Assembly: GCA_903892355.1 (NCBI GenBank)
Contig: CAITIE010000134.1
Span: 21,369-85,368 of the forward strand
Direction of reading: 5' to 3'
Length of the DNA stretch: 64,000 bases
Origin: an uncultured Pirellula sp.
Lineage (GTDB): Bacteria; Planctomycetota; Planctomycetia; Pirellulales; Pirellulaceae
Program-made: the position numbers and the translations under genes
In this document: positions 1-9,124 of the stretch, piece after piece
How positions within the stretch are numbered: the stretch's first letter is position 1
How the letters are laid out: each line of letters starts with the position of its first letter
The notes under the pieces: model-generated
The model's input: only the letters and a program-made list of their open reading frames with translations
The model's database searches: none
What the model was told of the DNA's origin: nothing

Positions 1-135
1 ATTCGCCCCAATTCAGGGAAGCCTAAAAGCGAATAAGGCCTAGAGCACTGAACCCCAGAGGGAAAGCAACCACTAGGGTTGGTCGTGCCTCCGTGAACCT
101 TTGATTGCAGTCCCACTAAACGGACGAATAGAAGC

Positions 136-1716
136 TTACGGATTGGTCGCCGTTGCGGAGTTGATAGCGTCGGCAAGTGCTTTCTGGTTGCTGACAATCC
201 GATCGCGCATCGCTTGGATTTGCTGGAACATGCCGGCGACTTCAGAACGAGTAGAAACCAACAGATCATTCAAGCGACTGGCTTCTGCGGTGATAACTTC
301 GTTCTCTTTCGCGTACTGGGCCTTGTCCATGCCGAGTTTGGACTGTTCATCTTGTCCCAAGCGCACTTGGTTATCGGCCAAGCCTTGGGACTTTTGCATT
401 TCCGCCAGCTCACGTTCAATCAGCTTTGCATCTTGCGTGGAGAGCGTAATCTGCCGCCGCAATTCGCGGAATGCATACTCATAATCGTTGAGGGGACGGA
501 CAAAGACCGGTGCAAGGACCTTGACGATCCCTTGCTTCACCAATTCGTCGGCGGTGGTTGAGTCGAAGACAATTTTATCCTCGGTCTTAAATGCAATCTT
601 AGCTCCATCTTCACCTCGCTTGAGCCTCGCATCGACGGATCGCCCATTCACATCGTAGTAACCCCCGTCGGTCGCAATGCGTTGGTCTTGAGAATCCACT
701 TCGATGGTGTGGTCCTTCAAAAACTCAACGCGCATGTAAACTTGTTCAGGGGGTGTTCCTTCGGGAGGACGGCCACCATCGTTGAGGTACGATTGGAGAA
801 CCCGCGATTTGATCGCATCTTTGACATTCAATCCCGTCGGCACTGCGGTAGCCAGCCCTGGATCGATTCCGAGGAGAGTCGCAAGTTCGTTGCTATCCAT
901 ACGACCGAAGATTGCATTTTCGTCGGTCTTGGAACCTTCTGCAGAAAAGACCGAGTGGGAATCGAGCGGCATCAACTCGTAGATGGCCCAACTTGCGAAA
1001 GATCCAGACGAGATCGCATCTTGCTGCTCTTTGGTGAGGGAGTTGGTCGGCTTCAGCTTGACAACTCCATTGCTGGACTCGGTCACCAAGAACTCTCCAA
1101 AGTAGCTGGTTGGAAGAAGCCCTCTTGGATCCGTCGATTCGCCAAACGCATGGACGACGGTTTGTGGAGCGAGCCCAGAGTCACCAGCGGCAGGAGCGGG
1201 AGCAGCGGCATCGGCTCCGTTACCACCAGCGGCAACAGGTGCTGCACCAACCCGATTCATCGCCAGTTGCAAGGTCGCTTCGCCAGCGTTGATTTGCCCC
1301 AACGTTGCGCCTCGCCATACGCGTCCTCGCTCGATCAATAACCGGTTCAATTCATTGGTAACCGGGACGTAACGAGTCAAGTCGTCGGTGTTTGGATTGA
1401 CTTTGTCCCCCCAACGCGCCGCGTCCGCTTCGATCTCTTTTGCGAGCACTTTCTTCTTGAGAATCTCGTAAGCTCTCATGTACCCGTTGCGACGGCTTGC
1501 AACACCAGCGGTGAAGAACAAAAAGCTCCACACCTGAAGGAACAAGAGGATCAGCAGGGTCGTATGCAATGCCCCCCAGGACTTGACGGATTTCACGACC
1601 ATCAAGATGAACACGACCAGCGACACCAAGACCGCCAGCCAGACGATAATACCCATTAAGTCCATGAGTTCTGCCGTGATGAATGTTCTAAAGGGGATTC
1701 CAAGAACCGACCGCAT
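136..1716 (-). CDS. Membrane-anchored coiled-coil protein, unknown function
   Basis: I do not recognise a family. The protein (526 aa) has two hydrophobic helices near the N-terminus (about residues 21-43 and 50-72), then a long hydrophilic region. An Ala/Pro/Gly-rich linker lies at about residues 160-185. The last 90 residues are heptad-like, rich in Glu, Gln, Leu and Arg, and look like a coiled coil. This suggests an inner-membrane protein with a large soluble domain. The ATG at 1716 has AAGGG just upstream; ATGs at 1665 and 1656 sit right before the first helix and are possible alternatives. It is divergent from the phosphohexomutase gene across a 194-bp gap. Existence of the gene is well supported by length and composition; function is unknown. 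Confidence 0.8.
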   Translation of the reverse strand: MRSVLGIPFRTFITAELMDLMGIIVWLAVLVSLVVFILMVVKSVKSWGALHTTLLILLFLQVWSFLFFTAGVASRRNGYMRAYEILKKKVLAKEIEADAARWGDKVNPNTDDLTRYVPVTNELNRLLIERGRVWRGATLGQINAGEATLQLAMNRVGAAPVAAGGNGADAAAPAPAAGDSGLAPQTVVHAFGESTDPRGLLPTSYFGEFLVTESSNGVVKLKPTNSLTKEQQDAISSGSFASWAIYELMPLDSHSVFSAEGSKTDENAIFGRMDSNELATLLGIDPGLATAVPTGLNVKDAIKSRVLQSYLNDGGRPPEGTPPEQVYMRVEFLKDHTIEVDSQDQRIATDGGYYDVNGRSVDARLKRGEDGAKIAFKTEDKIVFDSTTADELVKQGIVKVLAPVFVRPLNDYEYAFRELRRQITLSTQDAKLIERELAEMQKSQGLADNQVRLGQDEQSKLGMDKAQYAKENEVITAEASRLNDLLVSTRSEVAGMFQQIQAMRDRIVSNQKALADAINSATATNP

Positions 1717-1910
1717 TTCCCTTTTCAGGATAAATGCCTTCCCCTAGCATAGTTGCGAATCTTCCGGTTTCCTAAGATTTTCGAGCGAATCCGATGGTAA
1801 GTTGGGTAAATTCGAGTGTCAAGCAACCTTGGTGGTGGAGACTGTGCGGGTCGTAGGATTCTCGCGGATTATTTGGAATTTCCCGCTTTTTGAACCAAAT
1901 GGAGCCTTAA

Positions 1911-3257
1911 ATGCCGGAACCAATCATCAGCATCAGCGGACTTCGAGGAATCGTCGGCTCCGAGTTTACGCCGGAAGTCGCCATTCGATTTGCTGCCGCT
2001 TTCTGCTCGCAGAGCCCCCCAGGCCCCATGGTTTTGTCCCGTGACGGACGGACCAGCGGGCCGATGCTCGCCGATGCGATTGCAGCCTCCATTACCGCCT
2101 GCGGCCGGGACTGCTTGGACCTCGACGTTGCGTCCACCCCCACTGTCGGGACCGCTGTCCGAAACCTTGGTGCTTCCGGTGCAATCCAGGTGTCTGCCAG
2201 TCACAACCCGCCTCCCTACAACGGAATGAAGCTCTTCGGCCCAGACGGACGGGTTATCCCTGGCGAAATTGGGAACCGCGTCCTGCACGCCTACCGAAAC
2301 CTCGATACTCCATGGGTGTACTTCGAATCGGTTGGAACTCGCCGAGCGATCTCGGACCCCCATGGTCATCACGGTGATTTGGTTTTAGCGACGGTCGATG
2401 TCGAGGCCATCCGCGCCAAGCAATTTCGAGTCTTGGTAGACAGCAATCATGGCGCCGGTTCGATCCTCGCGTCGCGGATCCTCGCCACGTTGGGGTGCGA
2501 TGTCACCATCCTCGGTGGTAACCCAGATGGAAAATTCTCGCATCCGCCGGAACCGATTTTGGAGAACCTCAAGGCTGTCGGTGAAAATGTTACCGCAGGC
2601 AAGTTCGATGTTGGGTTCTGCCAAGACCCAGACGCCGATCGTTTAGCGATCATCGATGAGCATGGAACCTACATCGGCGAAGAGTACACTTCGGTCCTGT
2701 GCATGATGCGAGCGCTCATGCAGCATCGCGGTCCTCTCGTGACCAATTGCGCTTCGAGCAACATGACGTCGTTCCTCGCCGCAAAACACGGCGTCCCCTT
2801 TTATCGGAGCAAAGTTGGTGAAGCCAACGTAGTCGATGTGATGCTCGCGCACCATGCGCTCTATGGGGGTGAAGGAAGTGGCGGCCCGATCGATCCGCGG
2901 GTTGGTTTGATACGGGACAGCTTTGTGGGCATGGCCCAAGTCCTCGACTTGATGGCCGCCACGCAAAAAACGGTGAGTCAGTTGGTGGATGCGCTACCGC
3001 GAATGGCGATGATTAAAGACAAGATGACGTTGACGAAGGAAAAACTCCTCGCCTCGATCGACCACTTGAAAGCTCAAATGCAAGCCGAGCAGATCAGTTC
3101 CGAAGATGGGATCCGTCTTGATTGGAGCGACGCTTGGCTGCTCCTTCGAGCCAGCAACACCGAACCGATCGTTCGATTGATCGCCGAAGCGCCCGATCAG
3201 TCCTCCGCCGAGGAATTGATCGCTCGCGCCAAATCGATCATGGAAACGAACCCGTAA
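1911..3257 (+). CDS. Phosphoglucomutase/phosphomannomutase family (phosphohexomutase)
   Basis: A 448-aa alpha-D-phosphohexomutase, which interconverts hexose 1- and 6-phosphates in cytosolic precursor supply for cell-envelope polymers. The catalytic phosphoserine motif SASHNPP places the serine at residue 97. The Mg-binding loop DPDADR is at 239-244, the sugar-binding GEGSGG motif is near residue 322, and the C-terminal phosphate-binding RASNTEP motif is near 408. Length matches bacterial GlmM/ManB-type enzymes. Substrate (glucosamine, mannose or glucose phosphate) cannot be decided from the motifs alone, so no symbol is given. The ATG has GGAG about 7 bases upstream. It is divergent from the membrane protein and convergent with the DUF11-type lipoprotein. 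Confidence 0.93.
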   Translation: MPEPIISISGLRGIVGSEFTPEVAIRFAAAFCSQSPPGPMVLSRDGRTSGPMLADAIAASITACGRDCLDLDVASTPTVGTAVRNLGASGAIQVSASHNPPPYNGMKLFGPDGRVIPGEIGNRVLHAYRNLDTPWVYFESVGTRRAISDPHGHHGDLVLATVDVEAIRAKQFRVLVDSNHGAGSILASRILATLGCDVTILGGNPDGKFSHPPEPILENLKAVGENVTAGKFDVGFCQDPDADRLAIIDEHGTYIGEEYTSVLCMMRALMQHRGPLVTNCASSNMTSFLAAKHGVPFYRSKVGEANVVDVMLAHHALYGGEGSGGPIDPRVGLIRDSFVGMAQVLDLMAATQKTVSQLVDALPRMAMIKDKMTLTKEKLLASIDHLKAQMQAEQISSEDGIRLDWSDAWLLLRASNTEPIVRLIAEAPDQSSAEELIARAKSIMETNP

Positions 3258-3276
3258 ACATTGAGACATCGCGAAC

Positions 3277-3300
3277 AGCGGCTGACAACGTGAAGCCGCT
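3277..3300. other. Inverted repeat between convergent genes
   Basis: AGCGGCT and AGCCGCT form a perfect 7-bp stem with a 10-base loop, 20 bp after the phosphohexomutase stop codon and before the convergent lipoprotein stop. Further short inverted repeats follow at about 3305-3350. No clear T-tract follows, so a transcription-end role is only a guess from position. Confidence 0.35.
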
Positions 3301-3350
3301 CACCCTTGCAACCGATCAAGGTTTTGGGTTCGCAACTCCGAGGCGAGTTG

Positions 3351-4946
3351 TTACCGAACCTTGGCATCGAATCGCACAAATCCACCTTCGCCAGGCTTCA
3401 GCTCTTTGTTGATTTCCCAGCGAAGGACCGAGGATCCGGCTTCGTTCGGGGTGATCGTGAAGCTCGCCTCAAGACTCGACTGCTGAGTAGCGTCGACGTA
3501 TTCCAACCGAGGAGCCAACGAGTCGGTCACCACCAACTTGTTGACGGGTTGCTCCCCGACGTTGTCGTAACGAATCGTGAAGGAGATGACATCCCCAGGG
3601 TTCGCCATTTGCTCCGATGCGACCTTGCACAATCGGATTCGAGCTCCCTTGTACTCATACAGAGTGAACTCGCGAGCTTGCTTAAGGTCGGTAATCGCCA
3701 CGGCCTCTTGCCCATCGATGATCACTTGCAATTGTTCTAGATTTGTCCAGACGCGAGCGGCAGCAGCGGCCAATGCCAACTTTGCTGGATCGGTACCACG
3801 CAAATCCCCATTGCGAATGATGTCTAGATCTTCGTACGGCTTGAATGCATCGCTCAGAACACCCATCGGCAGCACAAGATCCGAAGGCATTGGGCGTTGA
3901 CGATCGCGGAACGCCTCTACGACTCGTACAGCATCCTTGGTGTTAGGCTTGAGCGGTACCATCACGTTGACCGGTGGAAGTTGTTCCTTCAGCATCCCAG
4001 GGCCATTCGGCAGAATAGCAGCTTGTGGTCGCAATGCGAGATCGGTCGTCAAAATCCCAGTTCGCTTGCGGACGCTTCCAAACCGAGGTGCATAAATGGC
4101 GACACGGCAGCCGCTCTGCACTTCGGTGACGCCAGATTTGGTTGTGTATTGAATGACAGTATCTTCTGGATCAAGTCCAGTCTGCGTCAAATCCTCGCGC
4201 AGCCGAACTTGGGGATCGCGATCGCCACCATCAAAGATGTACTCTTGGGGATCGGCGCACCTCTGTGCAGGGGCGCATTCTACTTCGCATGGGACATTGC
4301 AACTCAGCCCAGGATCTCCAGCGCATGCTGGCTCGCAGGTGCCCGTCATCTGAGGGAACAGTGGTCGATACGATTTGCCTCGCGAGCAGCAAGCGCACCC
4401 GTCGGCGTGGGCTTGAGGCATACGATTCCCCAGAGTGCCACCACCGAGTACGCGGGCGTGAGACGCTTGTCGATAAGGAGAACCTACAGCGGGAGCGGTA
4501 GGATCCACGGTTTGCAACGCGACCGGCAAAGCTTCGCGAGGAACGGAGTAGCTCTCTCGGTTGCTTGGACGACTATTCCCCGGTTGGGATGCGATCGCAG
4601 GAGATGCCGTTGTGGCTGGCCCGCCCCCGTTGTAGGAAGCCAACGCGACGGCGTTTAGATCGCTGGTTTGGGTGGAACCGAGTTGGGTGGTTGGTCGCAT
4701 CGCTACGCCACCGGTCAAGCTTTGTTCCTTGGCAACTTGAACTGCTTGACGTTTCTGCGCCTCGGCCGCCTTTGCTTGTGCGAGAGGTGTCTGGGCAGCG
4801 CTCAACCGTCGCTCTTGAAGTGCCTGTTCACTGAAAATCCCTCCAGGCCCAGAGGCACAACCAGCGGTCACGCAGGACAGCAGTCCACCAGTGATCGCGA
4901 AAATCAACTGTCGCTTCGTTGGTTTCATGCTCTCGATGGTTCCCAT
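3351..4946 (-). CDS. DUF11-type repeat lipoprotein
   Basis: A 531-aa probable lipoprotein. After a short basic start there is a hydrophobic segment and a lipobox-like LLSCVTAGC, putting the lipidated Cys at about residue 29. Residues 60-200 are low-complexity and include a Cys-rich patch (CACCSRG, then CEPACAGDPGLSCNVPCEVEC). The C-terminal roughly 110 residues contain features of the DUF11 beta-sandwich repeat (GDVISFTIRYDNVGEQPVNK and VVTDSLAPRLEYV), a domain common in large surface proteins. It is likely exported and envelope-associated. ATGs at 4946 and 4928 are both possible; the second sits closer to the signal sequence. The next gene upstream on the same strand encodes another secreted protein. 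Confidence 0.82.
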   Translation of the reverse strand: MGTIESMKPTKRQLIFAITGGLLSCVTAGCASGPGGIFSEQALQERRLSAAQTPLAQAKAAEAQKRQAVQVAKEQSLTGGVAMRPTTQLGSTQTSDLNAVALASYNGGGPATTASPAIASQPGNSRPSNRESYSVPREALPVALQTVDPTAPAVGSPYRQASHARVLGGGTLGNRMPQAHADGCACCSRGKSYRPLFPQMTGTCEPACAGDPGLSCNVPCEVECAPAQRCADPQEYIFDGGDRDPQVRLREDLTQTGLDPEDTVIQYTTKSGVTEVQSGCRVAIYAPRFGSVRKRTGILTTDLALRPQAAILPNGPGMLKEQLPPVNVMVPLKPNTKDAVRVVEAFRDRQRPMPSDLVLPMGVLSDAFKPYEDLDIIRNGDLRGTDPAKLALAAAAARVWTNLEQLQVIIDGQEAVAITDLKQAREFTLYEYKGARIRLCKVASEQMANPGDVISFTIRYDNVGEQPVNKLVVTDSLAPRLEYVDATQQSSLEASFTITPNEAGSSVLRWEINKELKPGEGGFVRFDAKVR

Positions 4947-4980
4947 TCGTTAATTCTAAACAGTGTGAGATTGCAAGGAC

Positions 4981-5931
4981 TCATCTCAAGTCCGAGATCG
5001 AACCCGATTTGGCAGTTATCGGGGACGCTTGTGACGGCTTGACGATGCTGGGTAGCTGGTTCGACGGAGGAATTACTCCAGCGTTGCTGCCAGTGGCCGC
5101 CGATCCGGTTATCCCGTCACTCGATTCGATGACAGGCCAGCGACCTTCTTCAATCAATTGCTCTTTGGTCGGGATCGGTTTCAAGGTGGTCCATGGTGGG
5201 CAGCCATAGAAGAACTCTAAGGCATCTTGGCCCGAAGTGATGTGAGGAACCCTGGAACCCATTCTCAGTATTGCTACCGGACGGCCCAGTTGGTCTGCGG
5301 TGCGAAGTGCATTCTGAGCGGGGCGAACATCGAGCACCCGCTGAGGCTTGTTCGAGGTATCAACAGGCTCTGCGATTTCCGAATCCTCGAGATAAATCAC
5401 TCGCATCACCATTTCCCCTCGCATGGCATCGGCGATGTCTGTTTCGTCGATCTCGATGGGAATTGGGAATCGATGCTCTCGTTCAGCGGGCGGGCACGTG
5501 CGATCGATCACTTCGATGGTTGGGAACAGTTCAACATCTTCATAGCCTTCGATGCCTGTCAGTCGCAATCGGTAGACAGCACCGACGAGCACGGCAACCC
5601 GAGCAGGGCTGGCGATATCAGGAGCGAACTGACCGTCTTGAGCCAAATTAAAATGAACGCCGCGAGGCCCTTTGACCTCGATCCCTTGCCACAACCCTCT
5701 CAGGTACGGCTTGTTTTGGAGTTGGATCGACCCGATAACACCAGGCGCCATGTCGTCGTGGAACAACGCATTGGTGCTCGAAGGAAGCAACTTCGCCCCA
5801 GTCTGGCTAGCCCCGTTTTGAGCATGAGCCGAATTGCTGAAGAGCATCGCGAGAATGCAAATCGCGATGAATGCAAGCCAACCCATCAGGAGCGTCGGGA
5901 ATGAGATTCTTCGGAACATAGCGGATTCCAT
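4981..5931 (-). CDS. Secreted protein, paralogue of the next upstream gene
   Basis: A 316-aa exported protein of unknown function. A signal peptide spans about residues 1-37, ending at AHA-Q. The core, about residues 70-230, aligns by eye with the 396-aa protein encoded at 6088-7278. Both contain YRL-L-I-G-E-VEL-PT-EV, followed by a D/E-rich stretch, then VIYL-D-E and a region ending LAILRMG or LAIIRLG. The C-terminus is Ser/Pro-rich. The pair therefore looks like a tandem duplication that diverged. It lies 34 bp upstream of the DUF11-type lipoprotein gene on the same strand, so the two may be co-transcribed. ATG at 5919 is an alternative start. Confidence 0.8.
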   Translation of the reverse strand: MESAMFRRISFPTLLMGWLAFIAICILAMLFSNSAHAQNGASQTGAKLLPSSTNALFHDDMAPGVIGSIQLQNKPYLRGLWQGIEVKGPRGVHFNLAQDGQFAPDIASPARVAVLVGAVYRLRLTGIEGYEDVELFPTIEVIDRTCPPAEREHRFPIPIEIDETDIADAMRGEMVMRVIYLEDSEIAEPVDTSNKPQRVLDVRPAQNALRTADQLGRPVAILRMGSRVPHITSGQDALEFFYGCPPWTTLKPIPTKEQLIEEGRWPVIESSDGITGSAATGSNAGVIPPSNQLPSIVKPSQASPITAKSGSISDLR

Positions 5932-5949
5932 TCGTCTCGCGATAATAAA

Positions 5950-5974
5950 ATAGTCCCAGCATCACCGGGACTAT
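5950..5974 (-). terminator. Rho-independent terminator (minus strand)
   Basis: ATAGTCCC and GGGACTAT form a perfect 8-bp stem with a 9-base loop. Read on the minus strand the stem is followed at once by TTTATTAT. It lies between the two paralogous secreted-protein genes and would end the transcript from the 6088-7278 gene. Confidence 0.65.
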
Positions 5975-6066
5975 CGCTTGTCCGAAACGCGGCTCAACCC
6001 ACAACCTGCAGGTGCATCTGACGATGCTTAAGGGCCGCGTACAAGACCAATTCAATCGATCAACAG

Positions 6067-6089
6067 AAGCGTTCGTGAACGGAACGCTT
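6067..6089 (-). other. Hairpin overlapping a stop codon
   Basis: AAGCGTTC and GAACGCTT form a perfect 8-bp stem with a 7-base loop, and the arm nearest the gene overlaps the TAA stop of the 396-aa protein. There is no strong T-tract. It may be a 3'-end stabilising structure ahead of the terminator at 5950. Confidence 0.4.
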
Positions 6090-7278
6090 AGCGAATCTGG
6101 CCGGGCTCTTGGCCTGGAGGACAGTATTCGCCGTTTGCACCAGCAGCAGGACCTTGAGGACCACCGTATTGGTTCGATGGAACTGGTCGGCTAGCATGGT
6201 AGAAACCAGGACGTCCCGCAGGGTAACCTGCGTTGATGTTCTGCTCGTGGATCTTCACCCGGCTCGGAGGAGTTGGGTAGCTGTATCCTGGCTGTTGACG
6301 TACGGTCATCTTCATCTTGTCTACAGGATCAGGAATGTGCATATGGGTCTTGTTGTGCATCACATGCTTTTGCAGACCTGCTGGGTGTCCCAATGGAATG
6401 TGAGGAGGTCCAGGCAGTCCGATCGGGGTACCGCTATAGGTCATCCCGTATTGAGGAGCCGTGACACCTGCGACCATGTTGGGTGGTACGTGCATCGGAT
6501 CGATGGGCCGTCCGTCAGGACCGCACATGCCGCCGGCACCGTAAGGCATCATGCCTCCCGGTCCCATTCCACCCGGTCCCATGCCCCCAGCACCACCATT
6601 CGCATAAGCGGCACCGGTGAGTTCGATGTCTTTGTTACCTAAGCGGATAATTGCGAGAATCGATCCGCGTCGGTCAGCTTCGATGATTGGATCCAAACCT
6701 GGTTCCAGCCGAGTGCTGACGAGAGTATCGATTCCAGAGATCACCTCTCCTTGGAACTCGGGATCTGGCAAGTAAATAACTTTGGTCACAAAGTTGCCAG
6801 ACAACGCCTGATCCAAATCCTCTTCCGTGAATTGAATCGAGATCGCATTGTGTGCGAGGTATGCTGCAGTTCGAGGGTTCGCCAATCCAACTTCGACCGT
6901 TGGATAGAGCTCAACCCCTTCGCGGCCTTGGATGTCAGTTAGCTTCAAGCGGTAGATACCGCCTTGGGCGAACTCCAAACGACCAGGAACAATCAAGCAA
7001 TCGCTGGTGAAGGATCCGTCCCCGACAACGTCGTAGGCAATCTTCATCGATTGTGGCTGATTGAACAGAATCTGCGTCGTAGGAGCGGGTGCTCCATAGT
7101 TTGGCACAGGAATGGTCTCAGGGCACAGTACACCTGGTCCTGGGCCTCCAACCATCGGGCCTGGTTCTGCCAACCGAGCGGCAGGAGGCATATTGTGTCG
7201 GATAGCGGGCTCGCCCCCTAAGCTTGGTGCAGCCAAACCCAATGCGGCCATCACGCCTAAAAATCTTACCTTTTTCAT
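6088..7278 (-). CDS. Secreted Gly/Pro/Met-rich protein, paralogue of 4981-5931
   Basis: A 396-aa exported protein with a signal peptide (about residues 1-21, cleavage after LGG). The N-terminal half shares the YRLKL-DIQG-EGVELYPTVEV and VIYLPDPE block with its paralogue downstream. The C-terminal half, missing from the paralogue, is rich in Gly, Pro and Met. It carries three GPGGM units near residue 235 and a His/Lys/Met-rich stretch (KHVMHNKTHMHIPD) that could bind metal. Function is unknown. AAGGGG lies 9 bases before the ATG. It is divergent from the gene at 7505, with 226 bp between starts. Confidence 0.82.
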   Translation of the reverse strand: MKKVRFLGVMAALGLAAPSLGGEPAIRHNMPPAARLAEPGPMVGGPGPGVLCPETIPVPNYGAPAPTTQILFNQPQSMKIAYDVVGDGSFTSDCLIVPGRLEFAQGGIYRLKLTDIQGREGVELYPTVEVGLANPRTAAYLAHNAISIQFTEEDLDQALSGNFVTKVIYLPDPEFQGEVISGIDTLVSTRLEPGLDPIIEADRRGSILAIIRLGNKDIELTGAAYANGGAGGMGPGGMGPGGMMPYGAGGMCGPDGRPIDPMHVPPNMVAGVTAPQYGMTYSGTPIGLPGPPHIPLGHPAGLQKHVMHNKTHMHIPDPVDKMKMTVRQQPGYSYPTPPSRVKIHEQNINAGYPAGRPGFYHASRPVPSNQYGGPQGPAAGANGEYCPPGQEPGQIR

Positions 7279-7504
7279 GCGATTCCCCTTGGAATGTATT
7301 GGGTCCAGCCAGCTTCGCTGCTTGGCAACTGCGACCGACTCTTTCCACCTGGACTTGATCTGCCCTGGGATCCTACAATGCCGCGCGATCTTCGCTCGGT
7401 TGCAAATCCGTCAGGAGCCTCAAAAGCGGAATTTGAGGCGCGTCCTGAAACTATGTTCGGCACCTTGCTTTTGGATTCTTTGATAAAACCGGTATAACTT
7501 GCCC

Positions 7505-8608
7505 ATGGAGATTAGGAATTCGATTGCCAGCAAAAATCGCGCTCGGCGAGGTGTCTACAGCATCCTCTTCCTCGCCGCGATTGCTTGCATAAGCCTTTGG
7601 TCGTTTGGACCAAGCTTGATGCTCTTCGCCCAGTCGGGAGCAATTCCCTCTGACTCACGCCCAGCAATCCATTCGACTGGACTTCCTACACCAAACAGTC
7701 CTGCACCGAGTACGACTGCAAATCCCCGCACGCAAGACCTGACTACGGGTAAAGATCGAACGTCCGAAGTCACGGTAGTTACTACGGATCCGAATCAACT
7801 CGTTCTGGCCGCAGTACGACAAGCGGTATGGGGACCGTCGGTCTCGTGCAAGATCCAGCAGACGAGCAAAGCGTACGGTCAACAAGCCGTCCTGATCGGA
7901 GACTTCAAATCGGAAGGGGTCGGCCCCGAACGCTTTCGACGATTTCGATACAGTGTGCGCATCGCCGTCGGGGAGACAGGATTGGATTTTCTCCAAGTCT
8001 CCGATGGCCGAATGATGTGGACCCAGGTTGGAAACGAGTCCCCTCTGCGACGCGTGATTCTCGACCAGGTTTTTCAGAGTGTGCCTAATGCATTCCAATT
8101 CGCGGACAGCCGTCCCGATGTGAATATGATCATGGCAATCGGCGGTCAAGCGGAGCTGCTAAGGGCACTTTATCATCGCTACAATTGGTACAAGGCCGCC
8201 GGAGGCAAGCTCGGTGGAAACGATGTTTGGCAATTGGTTGGCAGACTACGAACCGAACCTGCGAAGTTCGTTGGCAACACGCTGCTCGATGAGCAGAACA
8301 GTATCCTGAATGATCCGGCGTCGAAGATCCCGACCGAAGCTCGATTGACGTTGAGTCGATCCGCGAAACTCCCTTACTTCCCATACATCGTTGAGTACTT
8401 CGATCGGGCAAGAAACCGAGATGGAGAGCCCAGCGGATTTGAACTCATAACACGCATTGAGTATTCCGAGCCAAACACCAATGTTACGTTCACTCAACAA
8501 GACTTCCTGTACCGGGTTAGCGACAACACCGACGAAATCAAGGATGAAACTCAGATGTATGTTCCCAGAGCTCCCCTGCCAGGCTTGGGACTCTTCCCTA
8601 CCAATTGA
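7505..8608 (+). CDS. Secreted protein, unknown function
   Basis: A 367-aa exported protein. An N-terminal basic patch and hydrophobic segment (about residues 15-41, ending LFAQ) form a signal peptide or anchor. The mature part has a Thr/Pro-rich linker, then a mixed alpha/beta domain with KIQQTSKAYGQQ and LDFLQVSDGRMMWTQVG. That stretch is reminiscent of outer-membrane lipoprotein-sorting or DUF2092-type beta folds, but this is a weak impression. An in-frame TTG lies at 7499; the ATG at 7505 is preferred. It is the last gene before the hexamer-repeat region. Confidence 0.75.
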   Translation: MEIRNSIASKNRARRGVYSILFLAAIACISLWSFGPSLMLFAQSGAIPSDSRPAIHSTGLPTPNSPAPSTTANPRTQDLTTGKDRTSEVTVVTTDPNQLVLAAVRQAVWGPSVSCKIQQTSKAYGQQAVLIGDFKSEGVGPERFRRFRYSVRIAVGETGLDFLQVSDGRMMWTQVGNESPLRRVILDQVFQSVPNAFQFADSRPDVNMIMAIGGQAELLRALYHRYNWYKAAGGKLGGNDVWQLVGRLRTEPAKFVGNTLLDEQNSILNDPASKIPTEARLTLSRSAKLPYFPYIVEYFDRARNRDGEPSGFELITRIEYSEPNTNVTFTQQDFLYRVSDNTDEIKDETQMYVPRAPLPGLGLFPTN

Positions 8609-9124
8609 TCGCTCACTCAACGATCTGGTCTGCCGTCAGTAGCATCCCCACCTTGCTCGTTCTCAGCGAAGCGGTGCTCGTGCTCATAATCGATCGACTC
8701 TCCTACCCGGCATCGTTGCATGGTCCATTGTCGCTCGCGGTTCCAAACGGATCGTTCCCCAGTCCCTGGATCTACGTACTCCGTCGGGCCGGTTGGAAAA
8801 TCCAATCCGTTCGTGCACCGAGCAACGAGGAATGGTACGATCGATCTCCACAACGCCCGAGCATGAGCATGAGCATGAGCATGAGCATGAGCAGGAGCAC
8901 GAGCATGAGCACGAGCACGAGCACGAGCATGAGCATGAGCATGAGCATGAGCATGAGCACGAAGAGCAGCCAGAATATAACCATGCACCGAAGTGGCCGG
9001 TTGGTGGCTCTTGGCGTGGTGACTTTTTTGGCGGCCAGTCGGTAATGGTCGCCGATCACTCATCGATCGCTCGACAGAACTCGCAGCCTGATCCAACGGG
9101 AAGCATCGACGCATTGCCGACACG
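8609..9124. other. Gene-poor region around the hexamer repeat
   Basis: No confidently coding gene. The centre is a 102-bp hexamer tandem repeat. Several frames stay open because the repeat contains no stop codons, so open frames here are weak evidence. Two candidates are discussed in the findings: a plus-strand Glu-His repeat protein (ATG at 8832, running to 9197 into the 3' end of the sulfatase gene), and a frameshifted minus-strand gene. Confidence 0.5.
8859..8960. repeat. 17-copy GAGCAY hexanucleotide tandem repeat
   Basis: Seventeen uninterrupted 6-bp units, 11 GAGCAT, 5 GAGCAC and one GAGCAG. All variation falls at the sixth base. In one plus-strand frame this spells alternating Glu-His with the T/C changes silent and a single Gln substitution. 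The array is long enough to be slippage-prone. Confidence 0.95.

Noticed and set aside
3897..4658. Plus-strand open frame of about 250 codons opposite the DUF11-type lipoprotein
   Set aside because: No signal, domain or ribosome site; explained by codon bias of the real gene on the other strand.
8859..8960. CRISPR-like array
   Set aside because: Units are 6 bp with no spacers; it is a simple tandem repeat.
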